This document shows positions 43,948 to 52,549 of a stretch of 64,000 nt of DNA, in pieces. Below the pieces are notes generated by a model. The model made no database searches and was not told the DNA's origin. It was given only the letters and a program-made list of their open reading frames with translations. Source of the stretch: Sellimonas caecigallum (GTDB lineage: Bacteria > Bacillota > Clostridia > Lachnospirales > Lachnospiraceae); NCBI RefSeq assembly GCF_045038405.1, contig NZ_CP173660.1:2356001-2420000 (forward strand). Direction: 5' to 3'. The translations under genes were made by a program, and so were the position numbers. Each line of letters begins with the position of its first letter. The stretch's first letter is position 1.

Positions 43948-44604
43948 ATGATGAATAAGGAATGGTCGGAACTTAACAAAGCAATGCAGGCACAGATCAG
44001 GAAGAAAGATACTTATGAGGCAGGTATCGATACATTGTTTGAACTGCGGAACCGGCTAATGAAAGTCTTAACCGAATTCTATAGCGAATTAAATAGAGAA
44101 GAGTTCCATGCAATCCCTTTTTTACATGCAGACGGTTATCACAGCAAAACCATTGCATATTCCATCTGGCATATCTTTCGGATCGAAGATATAGTCGCGC
44201 ACATTTTGATAAACGAAGACGAACAGGTATTTTGCACAGGAAATTATCAGGAACGGATTCATTCGCCAATCATAACAACGGGAAATGAACTTGTAAAACA
44301 GCAGATCGCAGATTTTTCAATGCAGCTTAATTTGAAAGAACTTTATTCCTACATTTTTGAGGTAAAAGCAAGTACGGAAAAGATACTCAAAAGTCTGTCT
44401 TATGCCGAATTGAAAAAGAAAGTATCAGAACAAAGAAAAGAATGCTTAAAATCGTTACATGTCGTAAGCAATGATGAGAATGCAATTTGGTTGATTGATT
44501 ATTGGTGCAATAAAGATATACGAGGACTGATTCAGATGCCGTTTTCAAGACATTGGATTATGCACATAGAAGCAAGCTTACGCATCAGGAATAAAATACA
44601 TTGA
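43948..44604 (+). CDS. DinB-like four-helix protein
   Basis: A 218-residue protein. The first histidine lies in YSIWHIFRIEDIVAHIL, and HWIMH near the C-terminus gives the H-x3-H pair of the DinB/YfiT metal triad. The family includes thiol-dependent transferases and many uncharacterised proteins; no substrate can be named. Codon and base use is more AT-rich than the neighbours. It stands alone behind tRNA-Leu, with GGAGGAGCG before the ATG, and is followed by a terminator. Confidence 0.72.
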   Translation: MMNKEWSELNKAMQAQIRKKDTYEAGIDTLFELRNRLMKVLTEFYSELNREEFHAIPFLHADGYHSKTIAYSIWHIFRIEDIVAHILINEDEQVFCTGNYQERIHSPIITTGNELVKQQIADFSMQLNLKELYSYIFEVKASTEKILKSLSYAELKKKVSEQRKECLKSLHVVSNDENAIWLIDYWCNKDIRGLIQMPFSRHWIMHIEASLRIRNKIH

Positions 44605-44675
44605 TAAATCTACGGATTGCGGGTAACCGAAACAGCTGTCTCTTTTTGTGATTTATCAAGGAATTGGATTTACAG

Positions 44676-44709
44676 ATACCACCAGTCTGAAATGGCCGGT
44701 GGTATTTTT
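44676..44709 (+). terminator. Rho-independent terminator after the DinB-like gene
   Basis: ATACCACC (44676-44683) pairs with GGTGGTAT (44698-44705), then TTTTT. Confidence 0.85.
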
Positions 44710-44793
44710 GCGCTCTTTTTTCAGGAGCGGAACATAAGAGAAGTGCGAAATTTTCTTGTATATTCTTACATTGTTGACATTGAGCACATGCAT

Positions 44794-44805
44794 TTTCGAC
44801 AAAAA
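44794..44805 (-). promoter_or_regulatory. Candidate Spo0A box 1 upstream of gntR-opp
   Basis: TTTCGACAAAAA is the reverse complement of TTTTTGTCGAAA and contains TTCGACA (44795-44801), a perfect inverted Spo0A box (TGTCGAA). It lies about 110 bases before the gntR promoter. Confidence 0.5.
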
Positions 44806-44881
44806 ACAAGGAGTATTATACAAATATGACAAAAAAATAACATGAAAATATACAAAAAACGGCAAGAAATTTTGGTAGTTA

Positions 44882-44893
44882 TTTTTGTCGAAA
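44882..44893 (+). promoter_or_regulatory. Candidate Spo0A box 2 upstream of gntR-opp
   Basis: TTTTTGTCGAAA contains the exact Spo0A box TGTCGAA (44886-44892). It lies 15 bases before the -35 of the gntR promoter and forms an exact 12-base inverted repeat with box 1. Confidence 0.55.
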
Positions 44894-44908
44894 GTAGATT
44901 GTTAACAA

Positions 44909-44938
44909 TTGACTTTTTCTTAACAAACAAGGTATAAT
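44909..44938 (+). promoter_or_regulatory. gntR-opp promoter
   Basis: TTGACT (44909-44914) and a perfect TATAAT (44933-44938) are 18 bp apart, 46 bases before the ATG. Confidence 0.78.
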
Positions 44939-44951
44939 AAAAACAAGAAAA

Positions 44952-44973
44952 TTTTCACGAGTTAACGTGAAAA
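44952..44973. promoter_or_regulatory. Palindromic operator in the gntR leader
   Basis: TTTTCACG (44952-44959), six bases, then CGTGAAAA (44966-44973): an exact 8-6-8 inverted repeat just downstream of the -10 and touching the ribosome site. Its position suits autorepression by the GntR/FCD regulator. Confidence 0.65.
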
Positions 44974-44984
44974 AGGAGAAAAAT

Positions 44985-45656
44985 ATGGTTAAAGCAGCAG
45001 TATCGCGAAAAACATTGAGAGAACAGGTTGCGGAAATTCTGAGAAAGAAAATCCTCAACGGGGAGATCAAGCCTGGCGAACGGATTATTGAGGCGGATGT
45101 GGCAAAAGCATTCCAGATCAGCCGGGGACCTGTGAGGGAAGCGCTTAGGCAGATCGAGGAGGAAGGACTTGTTACCTATGAATCTCACAAGGGATGCATT
45201 GTAAAGACGATGTCCTATGAGGATATGCAGGAGGCATATCTGATACGCTCCACACTGGAAACCCTGGCAGCAAAAATGTGTTCCGGGAACCTGCCGTCTG
45301 ATCTGGAGGAGCGGATGGAGAGAAATCTCGAAAAAATGGGAGAAGCCGCGGAGAAACGGGATCTGTACCAGATCGTAGAACTCGATGAAGAGTTCCATTC
45401 CTGTGTTGTGATGTCGTCCCAGAGTGAAAAACTTTACAAAGTGTGGAAGTCTTTGGAAAGTGGAAATACGTCGGCGTATTTTACGATGGAGACGGAATCG
45501 CTTGTACCGTTTGATGTGCTCAAAGCGAATCATCAGCGAATCCTCGAAGCCTTTCGCACCAAATCTGTAGAAGAAATCTGCAGGGAGATCGAGAACCACT
45601 ATATGATCGTTCCGAAAGTGTTGTTTGAGGAAATGCAGAAGAAAAAGAATCTGTAA
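44985..45656 (+). CDS. GntR-family (FCD/FadR subfamily) regulator
   Basis: The 223-residue protein has a GntR winged helix (LREQVAEILRKKILNGEIKP, then AKAFQISRGPVREALRQIEEE) and an all-helical FCD ligand domain (MQEAYLIRSTLETLAAKM, ELDEEFHSCVV, ANHQRILEAF with metal-type histidines). ATG 44985 is chosen for AAAAGGAGAAAAAT ahead; an upstream GTG in frame is inside the palindrome. It leads the oligopeptide transporter and amidohydrolase genes, whose substrate or product is the likely effector. Confidence 0.9.
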   Translation: MVKAAVSRKTLREQVAEILRKKILNGEIKPGERIIEADVAKAFQISRGPVREALRQIEEEGLVTYESHKGCIVKTMSYEDMQEAYLIRSTLETLAAKMCSGNLPSDLEERMERNLEKMGEAAEKRDLYQIVELDEEFHSCVVMSSQSEKLYKVWKSLESGNTSAYFTMETESLVPFDVLKANHQRILEAFRTKSVEEICREIENHYMIVPKVLFEEMQKKKNL

Positions 45657-45688
45657 ACTGACAGACGGAAAAGAAGGGAGAGAAAAAA

Positions 45689-46624
45689 ATGCTGAAATTT
45701 ATTGGAAAACGACTGGCTTACGCCATCCTGACGCTGTTTTTGATCGCAACCGCCACCTTTTTCCTGGTTGCGGGGGCGCCTGGAGATCCCATTGCTGCGA
45801 AAGTAGGACAGATGCCGGAGCAGGCGCAGGAAATCATCGAGGAAAAATACGGGCTGGACAAGCCGGTACTTCAACGTTATGTCATCTATATGAAAAATCT
45901 TCTCACTACAGGAGATTTCGGGGAATCGATTATTTATACCGGAAAATCGGCCAATGATGTCATCAAAACGAATACGTGGGTGTCCGCGAAAATCGGGCTT
46001 CTTGCCATCTTTTTCCAGGTTACTATTGGCGTCTCACTGGGGTTGGTAGCGGCTTTGAACCGAGGAAAACCGGTAGATCATATCATCCGGGTTCTGGTCG
46101 TTTTGGCTATCTGCGTTCCAAGCTTCGTGTTTGCCGCCGTGCTCCAGTACTTCCTTGCATTTAAGTGGAAACTTGTACCGGTTTTCGGATGGGGAGAGTT
46201 GAAGCATTATATCCTTCCGGTAGCGGCCTATGCAATCGGCGGTATCGCATCCTACACAAAATACATGAGAAACAGCACGCTGTCCGTTATCAGTGAAGAT
46301 TATATCGTGACGGCACAGGCCAAAGGGTGTACCCAGAAGCGCACCGTGCGCAAACATGTGCTGCGCAATTCGATGATTCCGATTGTCACGATGATTGGAC
46401 CGGCTGTTGCGGGAATCTTCGCAGGCTCCTTCATTTTGGAAAAGATGTTTGCAATTCCCGGACTTGGATTTTACTATGTGAAAGCGGTATCGGATAACGA
46501 TTATACGATGGTTATTGGACTGACGATTTTCTTCGCAATTCTGTTTGTCGGCGCTTTGATCGTAGTTGATATTTTATACGGAATTGTAGATCCGAGAATC
46601 CGAGTGGCAAAAGGTAAGAAGTAG
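45689..46624 (+). CDS. oppB: Oligopeptide/dipeptide ABC permease, DppB/OppB type
   Basis: The 311-residue permease begins LKFIGKRLAYAILTLFLIAT and has six membrane segments. The cytosolic EAA loop is VTAQAKGCTQKRTVRKHVLR. VAGAPGDPIAAKV, with an AxxGDP motif, is typical of the DppB N-terminal outer loop. It forms the channel with the DppC-type protein encoded next, 15 bases away. The pair belongs to the peptide/nickel class; substrate is not fixed by sequence. Confidence 0.92.
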   Translation: MLKFIGKRLAYAILTLFLIATATFFLVAGAPGDPIAAKVGQMPEQAQEIIEEKYGLDKPVLQRYVIYMKNLLTTGDFGESIIYTGKSANDVIKTNTWVSAKIGLLAIFFQVTIGVSLGLVAALNRGKPVDHIIRVLVVLAICVPSFVFAAVLQYFLAFKWKLVPVFGWGELKHYILPVAAYAIGGIASYTKYMRNSTLSVISEDYIVTAQAKGCTQKRTVRKHVLRNSMIPIVTMIGPAVAGIFAGSFILEKMFAIPGLGFYYVKAVSDNDYTMVIGLTIFFAILFVGALIVVDILYGIVDPRIRVAKGKK

Positions 46625-46639
46625 GACGAGGTAAGATAT

Positions 46640-47590
46640 ATGGAGACGAGAGAAAACACAAATATGATGGGAGATATCCCGGAGACGGAAGATTTATTTG
46701 AACGTGTGGGAACGGAAGGGCTGTCCGGGGAAGACATCGGAGAAAAGTCCCTTACATACTGGGCGGATGTCTGGAGAAGATTCCGATCCAATAAGCTGGC
46801 TATTTTTGGTCTGATACTGCTTGTTTTGATCATTGCACTTCTGTTTATCGGCCCGATTGTCTCGGGCAAGGATTATCAGTATATCGACGCGGCTTTAAAA
46901 AATCAGGGACCGAGCTCGGAATACTGGTTTGGAACAGATGATATGGGAAGAGATCTGTTTACCCGTGTCTGTGTGGGAGGAAGAATTTCTATTTATATCG
47001 GACTTTGCTGTACGGTAGTGATGTTTGTGATCGGCGCCTTGGTAGGAGCGCTTGCCGGACTCAAAGGTGGAGTTGTGGATGATATCATCATGCGAATCTG
47101 TGAGTTTATCGGAAATCTGCCGTATCTGATCATTGTGGTTATCCTTTCCATGGTAATGGGAAGAAGCATGTTTTCACTGGTGTTTGCCATGAGTCTTACC
47201 GCCTGGGTAGGAACGGCACGTATGGTCCGGGGACAGATTCTGCAGATCAAAGAGCAGGACTATGTGCAGGCGGCCAAGGCCCTTGGCGCTTCCACGGGGC
47301 GGATCATCATCAAACACCTGCTTCCTAATACACTGGGAATCATCATGGTTGATATTACCATGTCGGTTCCGGGATTCATTTTCAGCGAAGCATTTTTAAG
47401 TTATATCGGACTTGGAGTAAGACCACCGGAGACAAGCTGGGGCGCACTTGCATCAGCAGGACAGCAGCAGTTGATGTTCTATCCGCATCAGTTGTTTTTT
47501 CCTTGCCTTCTGATCGTCTTGACTATGCTGACATTCCATCTGATCGGGGACGGATTATCCGATGCCCTGGATCCAAAACTTCGAAAATAG
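46640..47590 (+). CDS. oppC: Oligopeptide/dipeptide ABC permease, DppC/OppC type
   Basis: The 316-residue permease has a cytosolic N-terminal extension (TRENTNMMGDIPETEDLFER), the first helix LAIFGLILLVLIIALLFIG, and the conserved FGTDDMGRDLFTRVCVGGRI. The EAA loop is YVQAAKALGASTGRIIIKH. GVRPPETSWGALAS and a final helix before DALDPKLRK are as expected. It pairs with the upstream OppB-type permease and is followed 12 bases later by the first ATPase. Confidence 0.93.
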   Translation: METRENTNMMGDIPETEDLFERVGTEGLSGEDIGEKSLTYWADVWRRFRSNKLAIFGLILLVLIIALLFIGPIVSGKDYQYIDAALKNQGPSSEYWFGTDDMGRDLFTRVCVGGRISIYIGLCCTVVMFVIGALVGALAGLKGGVVDDIIMRICEFIGNLPYLIIVVILSMVMGRSMFSLVFAMSLTAWVGTARMVRGQILQIKEQDYVQAAKALGASTGRIIIKHLLPNTLGIIMVDITMSVPGFIFSEAFLSYIGLGVRPPETSWGALASAGQQQLMFYPHQLFFPCLLIVLTMLTFHLIGDGLSDALDPKLRK

Positions 47591-47602
47591 GGGGGCATCA
47601 CG

Positions 47603-48634
47603 ATGAACGAGACAATACTGGAGGTAAAAAATCTGCATGTTTCCTTTAAGACATACGCAGGAATATCACACGCAGTGCGTGGAGTGGATTTTGATCTGAA
47701 AAAAGGAGAGACACTGGCGATCGTAGGGGAATCCGGATGTGGGAAAACAGTTACATCCAAGGCGATCATGGGACTTCTCCCAAAACAAAATACAATGATA
47801 GATAAAAAGAATGGAGCACAGATCCTGTTTCACGGGGAAGATTTGCTTGGATATTCGGAGAAGAAGATGACGGAGATCCGCGGAAGTAAAATATCCATGA
47901 TTTTCCAGGATCCGATGACTTCCTTAAATCCGACGATGAAGATTGGCGATCAGATCGCGGAAAGCATACTGATCCATAACAAAGTGTCAAAAGAGCAGGC
48001 GCACAAAGAGGCGCTGGAGATGCTTGAACTTGTCAAAATTCCGAATGCTCCGCAGCGAATGAAACAGTATCCGTTCGAATTTTCCGGGGGGATGCGCCAG
48101 AGAGCGATGATAGCCATGGCGCTGGCATGTAAGCCGGAGATCCTGATTGCGGACGAGCCGACAACTGCCCTGGACGTGACAATTCAGGCGCAGATTATGG
48201 ATTTGATCGGAAGCCTTCAGAAAGAACTGAATATGGCAGTCATCCTTGTGACTCACGATCTGGGAGTCGTGGCAAGCGTGGCTGACAAGATTCAGGTCAT
48301 GTATGCCGGGAAAATCGTGGAGCGGGGAAATGTAGATGAAATCTTCTATCGGTCTACACACCCGTACACGAGAGCGCTTTTGAATTCGGTGCCAAAAATT
48401 CACACAAACAACAAGGAGACACTGTATTCCCTGAAAGGGACACCGCCGGATCTGATCCATCCACCGGAAGGCTGCTCCTTTGCGCCGAGGTGTGAATACG
48501 GCATGAAGATCTGCCGACTGAAATATCCGAGAGAAACCGTGTTCAGTGATTCCCAGACATGTGCCTGCTGGCTGCATCATCCGAAAGCGGACACAAAGGG
48601 ACTCCCGGAAACGATGATCAGAGGGGGGAGATAG
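47603..48634 (+). CDS. oppD: Oligopeptide/dipeptide ABC ATPase, DppD/OppD type
   Basis: 343 residues with Walker A GESGCGKTVTSKA, signature FSGGMRQRAMIAMAL, Walker B ILIADEPTTALDV and switch VTHDLGVVA. The C-terminal oligopeptide-transporter extension has HPPEGCSFAPRCEYGM with cysteines that bind an Fe-S cluster in DppD-type ATPases. The second ATPase starts three bases after the stop. Both ATPases drive the OppBC channel. Confidence 0.94.
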   Translation: MNETILEVKNLHVSFKTYAGISHAVRGVDFDLKKGETLAIVGESGCGKTVTSKAIMGLLPKQNTMIDKKNGAQILFHGEDLLGYSEKKMTEIRGSKISMIFQDPMTSLNPTMKIGDQIAESILIHNKVSKEQAHKEALEMLELVKIPNAPQRMKQYPFEFSGGMRQRAMIAMALACKPEILIADEPTTALDVTIQAQIMDLIGSLQKELNMAVILVTHDLGVVASVADKIQVMYAGKIVERGNVDEIFYRSTHPYTRALLNSVPKIHTNNKETLYSLKGTPPDLIHPPEGCSFAPRCEYGMKICRLKYPRETVFSDSQTCACWLHHPKADTKGLPETMIRGGR

Positions 48635-48636
48635 TC

Positions 48637-49614
48637 ATGGAAGAGAGAAAAGTACTGATCGAGGTAAAAGATCTGAAAAAATATTTCAATGTGGGACGCC
48701 ATAAAATGCTCAAAGCGGTGGACGGAGTAAATTTTAAAATCTATCAGGGGGAGACACTTGGTCTGGTAGGGGAATCCGGATGCGGCAAGACGACATGCGG
48801 TAAGACGGTCATGGGACTTTATGAAGCTACCGGCGGACAGGTTATATTTGACGGAGTGGATATCCACAGCCTGAATAAAAAAGAAAAGAAAGAATTTACA
48901 AAACGTGCCCAGATTATTTTTCAGGATCCGTATTCATCATTAAATCCGAGAATGACGGTTGGGGATATCATCGGCGAAGGGATTGATATTCACAAATTGT
49001 ATACAGGAAAAGAACGTCAGGAAAAGATTTATGAGCTGCTGGAGCTAGTAGGATTAAACAAGGAGCATGCGCTTAGATTCCCGCACGAATTCTCCGGCGG
49101 ACAGAGGCAGAGAATTGGAATTGCCCGGGCACTGGCTATCGAACCGGAATTTATCGTCTGCGATGAACCGATTTCTGCGTTAGATGTCTCCATTCAGGCA
49201 CAGGTAGTCAACTTGCTCATAGAACTTCAGAAAAAGAGAAATCTGACGTACTTGTTTATTGCTCATGATTTGTCAATGGTCAAACATATTTCCGACAGGG
49301 TCGGCGTTATGTATCTCGGCAATATGGTAGAATTTGCGGAAAGCGACGAACTTTATGATCATCCGCTTCACCCATACACAAAAGCGCTCATGTCGGCGAT
49401 CCCGATCCCGGATCCGGATGAGGAAAAACGCAAAAAGAGGATTCCGATCGAGGGGGAAATCCCAAGTCCGGTCAATCCAAAACCAGGATGCCGTTTTGCG
49501 GCAAGATGCCGGTTTGCAACAGAAAAATGCAAACAGGCGACACCGGAGTTGGAAGAGATTACGCAAGGACATTTCGTGGCCTGTCACAGAGTGCGTGAAT
49601 TACAGGACAAATAG
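48637..49614 (+). CDS. oppF: Oligopeptide/dipeptide ABC ATPase, DppF/OppF type
   Basis: 325 residues with Walker A GESGCGKTTCGKT, signature FSGGQRQRIGIARAL, Walker B FIVCDEPISALDV and switch IAHDLSMVKHI. The C-terminal motif PGCRFAARCRFATEKC holds the cysteine cluster. ATG 48637 is preferred over longer frames that overlap oppD; AGAGGGGGGAGATAGTC lies ahead. It completes the transporter with the binding lipoprotein encoded next. Confidence 0.94.
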   Translation: MEERKVLIEVKDLKKYFNVGRHKMLKAVDGVNFKIYQGETLGLVGESGCGKTTCGKTVMGLYEATGGQVIFDGVDIHSLNKKEKKEFTKRAQIIFQDPYSSLNPRMTVGDIIGEGIDIHKLYTGKERQEKIYELLELVGLNKEHALRFPHEFSGGQRQRIGIARALAIEPEFIVCDEPISALDVSIQAQVVNLLIELQKKRNLTYLFIAHDLSMVKHISDRVGVMYLGNMVEFAESDELYDHPLHPYTKALMSAIPIPDPDEEKRKKRIPIEGEIPSPVNPKPGCRFAARCRFATEKCKQATPELEEITQGHFVACHRVRELQDK

Positions 49615-49675
49615 AGGGACGAGAATCAATCAGCAGAAAAAAGCTGCTTGAGGATAAAGAAAAGGAGGAGAAATT

Positions 49676-51370
49676 ATGAAACTAAGAAAGAAAATGCTGG
49701 CAGGTCTCATGGCAGTAGCTCTTGCAGCAGGCTCTCTTGCAGGCTGCGGAGGCGAAGAGAAAGAAAAGAAGACATCCGGCGGAAGCACTGAACAAGTGCT
49801 GAACATTTCCACAAACAGTGTGGTTATCGGACTCAACCCACTTGTAAACACAACAGCCCCGGACAACAAAGCACACAATATGATCTATGATCCGCTTGTG
49901 CGTGACCGGTCTGCGGAAGGAAACACAGATGAAATCGTTCCGGCAGCGGCCGAGAGCTGGGATGTCAGTGAAGATGGACTGACTTATACTTTCCATATGA
50001 ATCCGGATGCAAAATGGAGCGATGGTTCCAAAGTGACGGCAAACGACTTTGAATTTACTTTTAAGAAAATGGCAGATCCGTCTGTGGCAGCGACAAACGC
50101 ATGGCTGTTTGACGGAGTAATCACAAACTTTTCAGAAGCGCTTTACAATAATGGAAAGACTCCGGATGAGATCGGAGTAAAGGCGCTGGATGAAAATACG
50201 CTTCAGATCACACTAGTTCACCCGGCATCCTACTTCCTTGGCCTCGTAGCAGGATCAGTTTATCCGGTTAACCAGGCAAAATATGAAGAATACGGTGCAG
50301 ATTACGGAACATCAGCAGACAAGACTGTATACAATGGACCGCTCAAAATTAAAAGCTGGAGCCAGAACACAGAAATGATCCTTGAAAAGAATGAACAGTA
50401 CTGGGGCGCTGACGATATGAAGCTTGACACAGTCAATTTTAAAGTGATTCAGGATCCGTCCACTGCAGTACAGGCATTCATCAACGGAGAGCTGGATGTA
50501 GTCAGCACATCTGATACAAACTGGGGCAAGACAATCGCTGCATCGGGAGACTCTACAGAAAGCAATGTTCCAAGTAATGCTCCGGAATTCTTTATGTTCA
50601 ACCTGAAGAACGAATACCTCAGCAACACAAAGATTCGCCAGGCTCTTTCAATCGCATTTGACAGACAGGAGATGGTAGATACGCTCCGTGACGGCAAATC
50701 AGAACCGATATATTCTCTCATGCCGGATACAATGAAAGTCGGAGAGAACACTTACACGGAATTAGTAGACGGAAAGAATCATTTCGTATCCGCTATGCAG
50801 GAAGAGTACACAGATCCGAAAGCATTATTCCAGGAAGGATTAAAAGAACTTGGAAAAGACACAGATACATCCAAAGTGACGATCCGCTATGCAAGCCGCG
50901 GAACAGATGAACTGTCCAAGAAGATCGGAGAATGGATGAAACAGGTATGGGAAGAAAAACTTGGCATTACTGTGCAGATTGATATGATGGAATGGAACAT
51001 CATGTGGGATAAGATTGACGCAGGAGATTATGACATTGCACAGGCCGGATGGGGACCATACTACAATGAACCAAGTGCATTCTTCCAGCTGTTCGAGCCA
51101 GACAATGGATATTTTAACGCAGATAAGACAGGATGGAACAATGAAGATTCCAAACGTTTCAAAGAACTTCTTGAACAGGCTAAATATGTGGTAGATGAGC
51201 AGGAAAAGGCGAACATCTATCTGGAAGCAGAAACGCTTCTTGTTGGAAATGCTATTATCGCGCCGACTTACCTGGAAGCTTCCCCGACATATGTGAAAAA
51301 CTATGTGAAGAATTATCCAGTTACAACGAATGGTACAACTGATTTCTCACAGGTTTACATTGAAAAATAG
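49676..51370 (+). CDS. oppA: Oligopeptide-binding lipoprotein (SBP family 5)
   Basis: 564 residues with a lipoprotein signal peptide: KLRKKMLAGLMAVALAAGSLAGCGG, in which LAGC is the lipobox, shown here in parts only because the whole runs from residue 2 to about 26. The mature protein has the SBP_bac_5 fold (AESWDVSEDGLTYTFHM, WSDGSKVTANDFEFTF, YNGPLKIKSWSQNTEMIL, IRQALSIAFDRQEMVD). It captures peptides or related compounds for the OppBCDF transporter. GGAGGAGAAATT precedes the ATG. The binding pocket cannot be assigned. Confidence 0.93.
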   Translation: MKLRKKMLAGLMAVALAAGSLAGCGGEEKEKKTSGGSTEQVLNISTNSVVIGLNPLVNTTAPDNKAHNMIYDPLVRDRSAEGNTDEIVPAAAESWDVSEDGLTYTFHMNPDAKWSDGSKVTANDFEFTFKKMADPSVAATNAWLFDGVITNFSEALYNNGKTPDEIGVKALDENTLQITLVHPASYFLGLVAGSVYPVNQAKYEEYGADYGTSADKTVYNGPLKIKSWSQNTEMILEKNEQYWGADDMKLDTVNFKVIQDPSTAVQAFINGELDVVSTSDTNWGKTIAASGDSTESNVPSNAPEFFMFNLKNEYLSNTKIRQALSIAFDRQEMVDTLRDGKSEPIYSLMPDTMKVGENTYTELVDGKNHFVSAMQEEYTDPKALFQEGLKELGKDTDTSKVTIRYASRGTDELSKKIGEWMKQVWEEKLGITVQIDMMEWNIMWDKIDAGDYDIAQAGWGPYYNEPSAFFQLFEPDNGYFNADKTGWNNEDSKRFKELLEQAKYVVDEQEKANIYLEAETLLVGNAIIAPTYLEASPTYVKNYVKNYPVTTNGTTDFSQVYIEK

Positions 51371-51433
51371 AAGGCAAAGGCTGGTCATGAATATGGCCGG
51401 CCTGCTTTGACGAGAAAAGCAGGAGGGAAAAGA

Positions 51434-52549
51434 ATGTATCTGATCAAAAACGGAAGAATCCATATAGGGGACGGAACAATTCTAGATTCATGTGATATTC
51501 TCACAAAAGGAAAGAAAATCGAAAAAATAGGGAGGGAGATTGTTTGTCCGGAAGCGCAGGTTATCGATGCATCAGGGTGCGAAGTGTTTCCTGGTTTCAT
51601 CGATCCGCATTGCTCTATCGGGGCCATGGGGATCCCTTCCAGGCATTTGGACAACCAGGAGTCCACAGGGCTTTTTACTCCGGAGATGAATGTAAAATAT
51701 GCCATGGATCCGGATGAGGTAAACGCACAGGAGTTCTATAAAAGCGGGATTACGGCAGTGGGGCTTGCGCCGGGAAACGGAAATATCATGGGTGGACAGA
51801 TTGCTGTCGTGAAGACGGCGCCTCAGAAGATGTCGGAGCGCCTTGTAAAAGAGAAAGCAGCCCTGAAATGCAGCGTTACTTCCGCCGTGAAAAACACATA
51901 TGGTTCCAAAAACCAGATGCCGAAAACGAGAATGGGTATTTTCTGGAGTTTCCAGGAAATGCTTCGAAAAGCACGAACTGTCAAAATAGAAGACAGAGAG
52001 GAACGACAGGAGATTGTGAGCGAAGTGTTTGACAAGATGACAATGCCGGTGTTCTGTGCAGCGGAAACCCCGGCGGAAATCCAGGGACTGCTTCATATGA
52101 TGAAAGAGGAGAAGGTGCAGGCAAGCATCGTGGACGGATTTGGGTTTGGAGATGCCCTGGAAGAAATGAAGCGTCAAAAGACTGGTCTGATACTCGGAAA
52201 TGTCAACTCCTGCTCACAGATTGCAAAATACGGCATTGATCTTGAAAAGATCAATGAGCTTGTGAAAAATGGAAACCGTGTTGCCTTTACGAACACATGC
52301 GGGGGATTCTCCGAGGGAAGAGAAGTCTTTTTGTGGTCTGCTATCGAAGTGTACCGGGCCGGAGTTGAGGCGGAAGAAGTGGTGAGAATGATGACGGAAC
52401 ATCCGGCGGAAATGTTGGGACTGGGGGATCGGATCGGAACGCTGAAAGAAGGGAAAGACGCGGACATCTCTATATTTACGGGACACCCGGTTACAACCTA
52501 TGCGGCAAAAGTAAAACACAGTATCATCAACGGGGAGGTGCTTTATTGA
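51434..52549 (+). CDS. Amidohydrolase-like protein lacking metal ligands
   Basis: A 371-residue homologue of the next gene product, with the same plan (NGRIHIGDGTILDSCDILTK, KNTYGSKNQMPKTRMGI, then GDRIGTLKEGKDADISIF). The metal ligands of the amidohydrolase barrel are gone. The H-x-H site reads DPHCSIG, so the second histidine (position 61) is Ser. The later histidines are Phe (in PVFCAAETP) and Asp (in IVDGFGFG), and the catalytic aspartate region reads FTNTCGG. It is therefore probably not a hydrolase by itself. It overlaps the active paralogue by one base, so the two may form a heteromer. ATG 51434 follows GCAGGAGGGAAAAGA. Confidence 0.8.
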   Translation: MYLIKNGRIHIGDGTILDSCDILTKGKKIEKIGREIVCPEAQVIDASGCEVFPGFIDPHCSIGAMGIPSRHLDNQESTGLFTPEMNVKYAMDPDEVNAQEFYKSGITAVGLAPGNGNIMGGQIAVVKTAPQKMSERLVKEKAALKCSVTSAVKNTYGSKNQMPKTRMGIFWSFQEMLRKARTVKIEDREERQEIVSEVFDKMTMPVFCAAETPAEIQGLLHMMKEEKVQASIVDGFGFGDALEEMKRQKTGLILGNVNSCSQIAKYGIDLEKINELVKNGNRVAFTNTCGGFSEGREVFLWSAIEVYRAGVEAEEVVRMMTEHPAEMLGLGDRIGTLKEGKDADISIFTGHPVTTYAAKVKHSIINGEVLY

